Assembly: GCA_024405255.1 (NCBI GenBank)
Contig: JAKSOY010000238.1
Coordinates: 1-6,510 of the forward strand
Direction of reading: 5' to 3'
DNA length: 6,510 nucleotides
Source of the DNA: Kiritimatiellia bacterium
Lineage (GTDB): Bacteria > Verrucomicrobiota > Kiritimatiellia > RFP12 > UBA1067
In this document: piece after piece, positions 1 through 6,104 of the stretch
How positions within the stretch are numbered: position 1 is the stretch's first letter
Layout: each line of letters starts with the position of its first letter
Translations under genes and position numbers: made by a program
Notes under the pieces: generated by a model
What the model was told of the DNA's origin: nothing
The model's database searches: none
What the model saw: only the letters and a program-made list of their open reading frames with translations

Positions 1-1
1 C

Positions 2-157
2 GAGCGCAAGTCGACGGGCCTTGTGGCCTCTTGGACCACGCCCCCGGCGAATCTCACGACGCTCAAGTTCGTCGCAGCCCCCGGCCAGCGGTTCTCGGCG
101 TCGGCCACTGAAAAGGGCATCTTCATCCGCCGCGGTTTCTTCGTACTCGTGCGGTAA
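2..157 (+). CDS. C-terminal fragment of an unidentified, possibly secreted protein (5' end outside window)
   Basis: An open frame enters from the left edge and ends at TAA 155-157, giving 51 residues that finish in GIFIRRGFFVLVR. The fragment is rich in Thr, Ser, Ala and Pro and alternates hydrophobic residues near its end, which suits a terminal beta-strand of an extracellular beta-sandwich domain. That reading is inference, and I recognise no family. Codons are strongly GC-rich, like those of the next gene. Its stop codon overlaps the ATG of the CotH-type gene as TAATG, so the two are almost certainly in one operon and may be translationally coupled. It could be a structural or surface partner of the CotH-type protein, but nothing in 51 residues shows a function. 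Confidence 0.7.
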   Translation, partial: ERKSTGLVASWTTPPANLTTLKFVAAPGQRFSASATEKGIFIRRGFFVLVR

Positions 158-2862
158 TGGCGAGGCGATTCCAGTCGTTGTTGCTGGTTGCCGTGCTGGC
201 GCTTGTGGGAAGGGGTGAATGGCCTTGGTTTCACGCGTCGTTCGAGTCCTATACTTCGGGACAGCCGCTTTCGGATCTGGGGGCGGTGGGGGGCTCGTGG
301 ACGATTGATACGGCGTCTAGCGCAACGAATGTCGTGACTGCGGGCATGAACGCAATCGCCTTCGAGACGGATCTTTCCGATACCTCGGGGGTGGCGTTCA
401 CGGCCGAAACAACGGCTGGAACGAATGTCTGGTCCGTCGAGGTGCGGGTGTGTCCTGATGTGACTTCCGCTTTCGGCAGCGAACCGCCGGAAGGCATCAT
501 GGCCTTCACCTTCGTGGAGCACTCGGGCGGAACAACGGAGGTCGATTTCGCGGGTGTGGTGTCCGGACGGTGGCAACGCCTTTCGGCGCCAGGCGTGACC
601 TTTGCCCTTGAAACCTGGTACGACGTGCGTATGGAAACACGCGACTTTGGCGGCCAGCGCTATGGTACGTTCTTCGTGAAGGCGGACGGCGAATTTGTGC
701 AGCTCGCGAACCCCTCGGGCGCGAAGTGGTTTCCGCTTGATCCCGCCGATTCCCGGCCGGCGCAAACGGTCGCGTTTCTCGGGGCGGGGGCGTTCTCCGA
801 TTTTTCGGGACTGCAGGCCACGTCCGAGGCGCAGCCCGTCACGATGGAGTGGACCGGCGGGGCGGCGGGGAACTGGGACGAAGGTGCGAACTGGTCGCTT
901 GCACGCGTGCCGACAGCGGGTGACCTCGTACGCCTCCCGGGTACAGTCACCGTGACGAGCGGTGTGGAAACGGCGACGCTCGACGGGGCGCTCGTGTGGC
1001 TTGGTGCGAATGGCGCCTGGGATCTGCTGGCCGGCGGGATTTACGCGACGAATGTGACGGTGGACGTGAAACGTCCACGCGTAGGCCAGGCGCTCGCGGT
1101 GGAGGCGCCGACGTTCCACGGACTTAAACCCGCTCTCGAAGCCGCGTGGTATCGCAGCTCCTCGCCGCGTTCGAAGACGTATTCGCTCGTCTCGACCGAC
1201 TTGTCGTATACGCCGCGAACGAGCGATTTCGAACGGTGGTTCAAGTGCGTGGTGAGCGGTGCGCAGGGCCGGCTCGTCGAAAAGGAATTCCTTTTCTCGA
1301 AGCTACCCGTTCTCTATCTTTCGACGGATGACGGGAGAACGCCGTCGGCCTCGAAGGAAGAACATGCGGGATGGCTCTTTGCACAGGGCAACGAAGAGTG
1401 GAAGAGTCCGTACAATGACGCGATGATCATCAAGGTGCGCGGTAATTCCACGCGGAACTACGATAAGAAACCATGGAAGCTGAAGCTTGCGGAAAAGACG
1501 AAACTCTACGGCATTCCGAAGTCGAAGCATTGGGTGCTTCTCGCGAACTACAATGACGAGTCGGCGATGCGGAATAAGCTTTCGGCCGACCTTGCGAATG
1601 AAATCGGTTCGCTCGGCATGGAGTCCACATGGGTGGAATGCGTGTTGAACGGTTCGTGGCAGGGACTCTACCTCCTGAGCGAACATGTGCGCATCGACAA
1701 GAACCGTGTGGACATCTTCGATTGGGAGGACGAGGCGGAAGCGCGGGGGCAGCTCAAGACTGACTACTCGTGGGTGGATCCGACGGTGGACGACATCACG
1801 GGCGGGTATCTCTTCGAGTCTTCGGAAGAGTATGACGGGCTCACGAAATTCACCGTCTCCTCGGGGAACCTCGTCTTGAAGACGATGCTCGACTCGCCCG
1901 GGTATCTGAAGACGAATCCGACGATGGTGAACTGGTGCAAGGACTACTTGCAGAAGTTCTGCGCGGCTTCGACCGCGATGGACGGCTATGCGAGCGGCCT
2001 TCATTATTCGCAGTATGCCGACATCGATTCAATGGTGGCCTATCTGTTGGCGATGGAACTCGTTGGCAACAACGATGCCGTCTACAAGAGCCGCTTCTTC
2101 TACAAGGACCGCGGGGACCTTCTGAAGTTCGGTCCTGTGTGGGACTTCGACTGGGGTGTGGGAAACGATGTCGTCTCCTCTTTCTCGCCGACGGGGTGGA
2201 AGGTGGTGCGCGACCATGAGGCGTCCTTCTTTCGCGAGTGGGCGGATGACCCGTGGTTCTGTACGCGCCTCCATACGCTCTATTGGGGCGGTGCGCGGGA
2301 TGTCCTCGCGCGGATGATCGCCCCGGGGGGTGAAATGGATCTTTACAAAGCCTACCTCCTTGAAGCGGGGACGGCGAACGATGCGAAGTGGTGGCGGAAG
2401 CGCGGTTTTGCGGCCGACGTGGAACGTCTTCGCGATTACCTCGTCCAGCGTCTTGCGTGGCTTGACGCGCAGTTCGCCGATGTGCCCACGCTTCTTGCGT
2501 CCTTCCGCAATTCGGGCTCCACGCGTCCCTACGACGCCGCGCCGGCGGTGCTGCCGATCGCCTTCGCGAACCTGCCGCCTGGACGCGCCTGGAAAGGCGA
2601 GGACCTCCATCTTGCCTTTACGGTGGGCGGCACGGGCGTTGCGACGGTGGGCGTGTTCGTGAACGGGCTCAAACTGGGTGAACCGCGCCCGCTCGCGGCG
2701 GGACGTCTGGAAGTGGTCATTCCCGCCACGTTGCTGACAGCTGCGAAGGGGACGCCGAATTGCGTCTCGCTCCTTGCCTATGGGGCGAATGGAACGGTGA
2801 CAGCCCGTAACTATGTGCTCGTCACCTACGTGTCGAAAGGCCTCGTCCTCATCTTCAAATAG
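157..2862 (+). CDS. Secreted multidomain protein with a CotH-type kinase domain
   Basis: This is a 901-residue exported protein. Residues 1 to about 20 form a signal peptide: basic MARR, then a Leu/Val/Ala core. Residues about 22-220 look like a LamG/concanavalin-type beta-sandwich (weak call). Residues 229-268 hold the W-G-G...GNW...NWS...P..GD pattern seen in surface beta-proteins, and about 305-370 an Ig-like domain (WYR, YTP, WFKCVV). The CotH domain covers about 384-775. It has RGNST (429-432 region) with KPWKLKL (438-444), LLANYNDESAMRNKL (461-475), SEHVRIDKNRV (508-518), GNND (637-640) with KSRFFY, and GPVWDFDWGVGN (659-670). In Bacillus spore-coat CotH, an atypical kinase that phosphorylates serines of coat proteins, acidic residues in equivalent motifs bind metal and catalyse. 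By analogy D640, D663 and D665 look intact. About 795-890 is another beta-sandwich. There is no strong Shine-Dalgarno; the start follows from the TAATG overlap and the signal peptide. The substrate is unknown, but likely an extracytoplasmic protein. Confidence 0.9.
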   Translation: MARRFQSLLLVAVLALVGRGEWPWFHASFESYTSGQPLSDLGAVGGSWTIDTASSATNVVTAGMNAIAFETDLSDTSGVAFTAETTAGTNVWSVEVRVCPDVTSAFGSEPPEGIMAFTFVEHSGGTTEVDFAGVVSGRWQRLSAPGVTFALETWYDVRMETRDFGGQRYGTFFVKADGEFVQLANPSGAKWFPLDPADSRPAQTVAFLGAGAFSDFSGLQATSEAQPVTMEWTGGAAGNWDEGANWSLARVPTAGDLVRLPGTVTVTSGVETATLDGALVWLGANGAWDLLAGGIYATNVTVDVKRPRVGQALAVEAPTFHGLKPALEAAWYRSSSPRSKTYSLVSTDLSYTPRTSDFERWFKCVVSGAQGRLVEKEFLFSKLPVLYLSTDDGRTPSASKEEHAGWLFAQGNEEWKSPYNDAMIIKVRGNSTRNYDKKPWKLKLAEKTKLYGIPKSKHWVLLANYNDESAMRNKLSADLANEIGSLGMESTWVECVLNGSWQGLYLLSEHVRIDKNRVDIFDWEDEAEARGQLKTDYSWVDPTVDDITGGYLFESSEEYDGLTKFTVSSGNLVLKTMLDSPGYLKTNPTMVNWCKDYLQKFCAASTAMDGYASGLHYSQYADIDSMVAYLLAMELVGNNDAVYKSRFFYKDRGDLLKFGPVWDFDWGVGNDVVSSFSPTGWKVVRDHEASFFREWADDPWFCTRLHTLYWGGARDVLARMIAPGGEMDLYKAYLLEAGTANDAKWWRKRGFAADVERLRDYLVQRLAWLDAQFADVPTLLASFRNSGSTRPYDAAPAVLPIAFANLPPGRAWKGEDLHLAFTVGGTGVATVGVFVNGLKLGEPRPLAAGRLEVVIPATLLTAAKGTPNCVSLLAYGANGTVTARNYVLVTYVSKGLVLIFK

Positions 2863-2903
2863 TCACCCTTCCCGTCCCCGAAGTGCGTTTCCGCAAGTGA
2901 AAT

Positions 2904-2927
2904 GGACGTACTATACGCGTACCGTCC
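2904..2927. repeat. Small inverted repeat downstream of the CotH-type gene
   Basis: GGACGTAC (2904-2911) pairs with GTACCGTCC (2919-2927) through eight base pairs with one bulged C, around the 7-base loop TATACGC. No T-run follows, so it is not a canonical intrinsic terminator. It lies 41 bases past the stop codon and may stabilise the mRNA 3' end or be chance. The rest of 2863-3036 shows no gene or recognisable RNA. Confidence 0.35.
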
Positions 2928-3036
2928 CGTTCCTCGCCTTCGCGCGTCCGTGTGGGTGGAGGCTCGGTGCGCAGGATGTTGAAAAATGGGTAAACTCTTA
3001 CTCTTAAAAATGAAAATGAAAAGATGATGAACCACG

Positions 3037-3067
3037 AAAACGCCGCGTGAAATCGCGGCGTTTTTTT
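3037..3067 (+). terminator. Intrinsic terminator of the CotH-type operon
   Basis: CGCCGCG (3041-3047) and CGCGGCG (3054-3060) form a perfect 7-bp all-GC stem around the 6-base loop TGAAAT, followed by seven T (3061-3067). The flanking AAAA (3037-3040) can pair with the first four T. The long T-tract lies on the + strand side, so it should end transcripts coming from the CotH-type gene. It separates that operon from the restriction-modification gene. Confidence 0.9.
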
Positions 3068-3075
3068 GATATACT
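3047..3075 (+). promoter_or_regulatory. Candidate promoter for the restriction-modification gene
   Basis: TATACT (3070-3075) matches the -10 consensus at five of six positions. It is preceded by TG and one base (3067-3069), an extended -10. GTGAAA (3047-3052), in the terminator loop, matches four of six -35 bases with a 17-base spacer. Transcription would begin near 3082. The start would lie just after the upstream terminator, giving the gene its own transcription unit. The sigma-70 consensus is assumed to apply in this host. Confidence 0.5.
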
Positions 3076-3136
3076 GTTTGGCGTTCCTTTGAGGGCGGGT
3101 GAGAGTTCGTCGCCACTGGATCAAGACATAGTTCGG

Positions 3137-3146
3137 AAAGGGAGGG
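3137..3146 (+). promoter_or_regulatory. Shine-Dalgarno-like purine tract before ATG 3148
   Basis: AAAGGGAGGG runs up to one base before ATG 3148. The GGAGG core (3141-3145) is only two bases from the ATG, closer than usual, but AAGG (3138-3141) has a normal 6-base spacing. It is the best ribosome-binding signal near any start of this gene and the main argument for starting at 3148. The first bases of the transcript (TTCCTTT, 3084-3090) could pair with 3137-3143 and mask it. Confidence 0.45.
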
Positions 3147-3147
3147 A

Positions 3148-6024
3148 ATGCGTTTTGCGCGTCCGCCACCCAATCCGAACGACCTAATCGATTTTGCGTT
3201 TACGCAAACACGACGTTCTACGGAAATACTTGGCGGTTTTTCTAAATCGGAACGGCATGGTTGCGGGAACGTGTCGGTGTGCAGCAATGCACTCGGCGCG
3301 TTCCTTCTTCCTGTATTCCGATTGGCCACGCCAAGGGCTTCCGTAGAGTACAGAGAAAGGGGGAGCGCGCCGTTTTTCTGTATCGGGCACGGGGCTCGGC
3401 GGCGAACAAGTATTGCGCGGGAACTTGCCGTGTCCACAATGCCGAAAATGTCCACGAATAAGAATTGCCCTATTGCAGACGAGATTGCGATCCGGTTGAA
3501 GAGAACGCCTGAACAACAGACCGTTGTGGGCCCACTTGTTCAACATCTGACGACGCTGGGGTGGACGATAGAACAGATGGTCTTCGGAAAAAAGGAATGG
3601 AGAATCCCGAAAACCCCGTCGGAAGCGACACGCCGAGAAAAAGGTGCCAGTTATTCAGGTTTCCCGGTTGACATCGCCGTGTTCGACAGCCCTGAATCAT
3701 GTGGTGATCCCGCCCACATACTCTTTCTGATTGAGTGTAAGCAAGGGAGCGAACAGGCGGGAGTTTCGCAGCTTGAGGCGTATTTTGTCGGAGAACCACA
3801 TGCACAGCTTGGTGTTTGGGCGAACTCGGCCGACCCGTCTGCACAGGGCGTGTTTCTTTATCGGGGATCAAAGGGACGTGCCATCCTGAAAAGAGCTGAA
3901 TTGGTGCACATCCCCAGCCCGGGAGACCCGATTGCCCCCGACGTCCAGGCACTCACTTATGACGATTTGATCGCGCCCTCGGAATCCCTCTTCCGGAAGA
4001 TCGTTGCCGATCTGCTTGACAAGGTTGTTGTCAACGATACAATTGTGACGAGGCGCGAGGATCAGTTGGACCAGCTTTGCAATGTCCTTCTTGTCAAGCT
4101 TGAGAGCGACAAGCAGGGAAGAGGGGATCCTGATCGCCCGGTTCGGTTCAGGCATAAAGAGTCGGTTAAGAAGACGGCCGAAGACATAAGAAGGGATTTC
4201 GAGTATCTTGTTGACGTTTATACCGAAACATTTACAACGGAGAATGATCGTAGACTCCGGCTTGCCGATGAGACGATAGCGTTCTGTGTCGATGCATTGG
4301 CAGGCCTTCGACTTCTGGACATGGGCGTCAAGTCTGTCGCCCTGGCATTCCAGGTTTTGCGAAGCGAGGCACTGAAACAGGGCGAAGGGCAGTACTTTAC
4401 GCCGCAGACGGTGATTGAAGCCGGTATAAGATTGTTGGACATCCAGCAGTCGGACATGATTATCGACCCGGCCTGCGGCACGGGAGGTTTTCTCGTTCAA
4501 AGCATGATTGAAATGCAGAGGAAATTCCCAAGGATGGGAGAGGCGAACCTGACGCGCTGGGCGCAGACGCATTTGTATGGAATTGAAAAAGATGCAGTCG
4601 GGCTGAAGCTTACAAAGGCGATCATGCAAATTGCCGGAGACGGATCGGCACATTGCGCACGCGGCGATTCGGTTCGGACGCACACCTGGGCCGAAAAGTT
4701 CCCGCACCTTCCGTCGACTATTAAGGACGGCCGTTTCAGCGTTGTCGTCACGAATCCGCCCTTCGGCAAGAATCTGAAGGTGAGTGCCAATGATAGTCGA
4801 TATTCCGGATATACAATTGCCTGCAATGGCGACGGGACCTTTCGTGAGCTGGAGATAGGGCTGATATTCCTCGAGCGTGCGTACAACCTTGTAAAAGATG
4901 GCGGCAAGATCGGAATCGTTCTACCCGAGACGTACTTCTTTTCGACCAATTATCAGTTCGTTCTTGACTGGATTAAATCACGCCTCAAGCTGGAGGCGGT
5001 TGCAAATGTCCCGATGGAGGCGTTCCAGGGTTTTTGCCGCGCAAAGACGAATTTTTATGTTTTCCGGAAATATCCGAAGGTCAATACGGGGAAATTCAAG
5101 GTCGAATTCACCTATCCGGTGACGTTCCTCAATCCAAAGACATGCGGGATCTACAAGAACGGGGAAACGCGATTCAAGCTTGATCCTGCGACTGGAATGA
5201 GGACGGACCTGGTTGACAACGAGTTGCTTGAATCGGTTGAAAGTTTCCTGGCGAAGCGGGAATGCGATTGTCGGTTCGATGTTTCGGCGGAGAGGGTGTT
5301 CAATTCCAAAGTCATAGTGCCGGCCTACTATGACACGAGATTCTGCGTGCCGATAAGAATGGCTCTTGAGAAGTTGAAGACCGAAGGAATTTCAATTGGA
5401 GAGTTGATTGACCGCAAGATCATTTCGGTTCGGGGAGGGCATGGCAGCCCGGGGAATGATCAACGGGAAGGAGAGATACCCTACATCAAGGTGTCGGACA
5501 TCCGTGCGTTGCGCATGAATGTCAATCCGACCAACCTGACACCGTTGAACGTGGCGGAGAAATTCTGGCGTGGAAAGACAAGCGGCCTTTCCGCCTGGGA
5601 TGTTCTGACGCCAAACAGGGCGAGCAGCAACATTGGAGAGTTCGCAATGATCATGCCGGGTGAAGAGCAGGTTGTGTTGACCAAGGAGATGTTCGTGTTC
5701 CGGGTTCTTGACGACAGGATATGGGATCCGTTCTATTTGTTCTGGGCACTTTGTCTCCAACCCGTCCGAGAACAATGGCGGCGAATTGTCCTGATGCAGA
5801 CCAATCGCGAGGATTGCGGAGACCGGTATCGTGAAATCGTCATTCCGCGTCCACACGACAAAAAATGGGCAATGAAAATATCACAAGATTTCAGGGAGTA
5901 TTTCCAGTCTCTTGCCGAAGCAAGAGCCAAGTTTGTGGCTTCTGTGAAGCGCGAGGACATCCCCATGATAGCGAGTGCCTCGGGGACGATCATGCCCGAT
6001 GCTTCTCGCGAAGAAGAAACATGA
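3148..6024 (+). CDS. Single-chain restriction-modification enzyme: HsdR-N-type nuclease, N6-adenine methyltransferase, one specificity domain (type IIG-like)
   Basis: This 958-residue frame joins cutting, methylation and recognition in one chain. The nuclease, about 118-250, is a PD-(D/E)XK fold: D175 in PVDIAVFD, E196 and K198 in LIECK, and the QxxxY motif at 208-212 known from type I HsdR. A helical linker follows (about 270-405). The methyltransferase has motif X GQYFTP (414-419), motif I DPACGTGG (440-447), YGIE (477-480) and catalytic NPPF (536-539). That order is the gamma class, making N6-methyladenine with S-adenosylmethionine. From about 745 to 930 lies one HsdS-like recognition domain (IPYIKVSDI at 777-785, YREIVIPRP near 894-902) ending in a helical tail. 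There is no Walker A or DEAD-box motor, so it is not a type I HsdR. The 3148 start has a purine tract, but residues 1-97 match nothing and M98 (3439) could be the true start. Frequent ATA and AGA codons suggest transfer. Target site unknown. Confidence 0.9.
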   Translation: MRFARPPPNPNDLIDFAFTQTRRSTEILGGFSKSERHGCGNVSVCSNALGAFLLPVFRLATPRASVEYRERGSAPFFCIGHGARRRTSIARELAVSTMPKMSTNKNCPIADEIAIRLKRTPEQQTVVGPLVQHLTTLGWTIEQMVFGKKEWRIPKTPSEATRREKGASYSGFPVDIAVFDSPESCGDPAHILFLIECKQGSEQAGVSQLEAYFVGEPHAQLGVWANSADPSAQGVFLYRGSKGRAILKRAELVHIPSPGDPIAPDVQALTYDDLIAPSESLFRKIVADLLDKVVVNDTIVTRREDQLDQLCNVLLVKLESDKQGRGDPDRPVRFRHKESVKKTAEDIRRDFEYLVDVYTETFTTENDRRLRLADETIAFCVDALAGLRLLDMGVKSVALAFQVLRSEALKQGEGQYFTPQTVIEAGIRLLDIQQSDMIIDPACGTGGFLVQSMIEMQRKFPRMGEANLTRWAQTHLYGIEKDAVGLKLTKAIMQIAGDGSAHCARGDSVRTHTWAEKFPHLPSTIKDGRFSVVVTNPPFGKNLKVSANDSRYSGYTIACNGDGTFRELEIGLIFLERAYNLVKDGGKIGIVLPETYFFSTNYQFVLDWIKSRLKLEAVANVPMEAFQGFCRAKTNFYVFRKYPKVNTGKFKVEFTYPVTFLNPKTCGIYKNGETRFKLDPATGMRTDLVDNELLESVESFLAKRECDCRFDVSAERVFNSKVIVPAYYDTRFCVPIRMALEKLKTEGISIGELIDRKIISVRGGHGSPGNDQREGEIPYIKVSDIRALRMNVNPTNLTPLNVAEKFWRGKTSGLSAWDVLTPNRASSNIGEFAMIMPGEEQVVLTKEMFVFRVLDDRIWDPFYLFWALCLQPVREQWRRIVLMQTNREDCGDRYREIVIPRPHDKKWAMKISQDFREYFQSLAEARAKFVASVKREDIPMIASASGTIMPDASREEET
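3193..3208. repeat. 16-bp palindrome, possible operator
   Basis: TTTGCGT, two T, then ACGCAAA is a perfect 7+7 inverted repeat with a 2-base centre. It lies about 110 bases downstream of the predicted transcription start. The size and two-fold symmetry suit a homodimeric regulator site, but no regulator gene is in the window. A short RNA hairpin with a 2-base loop is sterically unlikely, so DNA binding is the likelier use if it has any. Confidence 0.35.
3294..3377 (+). terminator. Long hairpin plus T-tract in the leader or N-terminal extension (attenuator-like)
   Basis: Bases 3294-3309 pair with 3357-3372 over 16 consecutive positions (CGGCGCG with CGCGCCG at the base). After a small asymmetric internal loop, CTGTA (3311-3315) pairs with TACAG (3349-3353). 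The apical region contains TTGGC (3322-3326) and GCCAA (3330-3334). Three of the 16 pairs are U-G wobbles that exist only in + strand RNA; on the other strand they would be A-C mismatches. TTTTT (3373-3377) directly follows the stem. This looks like a terminator or attenuator 61 bases before the internal ATG at 3439. If translation starts at 3148, it lies inside the coding sequence. Confidence 0.55.
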
Positions 6025-6066
6025 GATTGCTGTATCGACTAGATGGCGTTTTCACGATAAATCCTG

Positions 6067-6095
6067 TTCACGGAAAGAAGAAAATAATGTATAAT
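6067..6095 (+). promoter_or_regulatory. Candidate promoter for the 3'-most gene
   Basis: A perfect TATAAT (6090-6095) lies 17 bases after TTCACG (6067-6072), which matches four of six -35 bases. Transcription would start near 6102, only about three bases before ATG 6105. Such a transcript would be nearly leaderless and would lack the GAGGT ribosome-binding site at 6096-6100. The site may therefore be chance, or the gene may have two modes of expression. Confidence 0.35.
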
Positions 6096-6100
6096 GAGGT
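6096..6100 (+). promoter_or_regulatory. Ribosome binding site deciding the 6105 start
   Basis: GAGGT ends four bases before ATG 6105. Neither in-frame upstream ATG (6021, 6087) has as good a site. It agrees with a signal peptide beginning exactly at the 6105 methionine. Confidence 0.5.
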
Positions 6101-6104
6101 ACGG

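Noticed and set aside
1303..2004. Long antisense open frame opposite the CotH domain
   Set aside because: It lies wholly opposite the conserved kinase motifs, and its Arg/His/Val-rich product is the usual shadow of a GC-rich gene. No domain or ribosome site supports it.
3024..3050. Tiny frame MMNHENAA ending in the terminator loop, like a leader peptide
   Set aside because: It lies upstream of the promoter for the next gene and has no clear ribosome site. Its composition gives no hint of an attenuation signal, so it is most likely chance.
2826..3455. Minus-strand open frame of 209 codons spanning the intergenic region
   Set aside because: It crosses the terminator, both hairpins and the end of the CotH-type gene, and its product has no recognisable domain. 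It is better explained by chance.
3868..4707. Minus-strand open frame of 279 codons opposite the enzyme
   Set aside because: It is opposite the nuclease-methyltransferase coding region with its conserved motifs, and its translation resembles no family.
3148..6024. Classification as type I HsdR, or as part of a BREX or DISARM system
   Set aside because: No helicase motor, no companion hsdM/hsdS and no other defence gene is in the window. Methyltransferase and recognition domains share the same chain.
6051..6072. Direct repeat TTCACG at 6051-6056 and 6067-6072 as an operator pair
   Set aside because: Six bases at a 16-base interval are too short to distinguish from chance. One copy is better explained as the weak -35 element.
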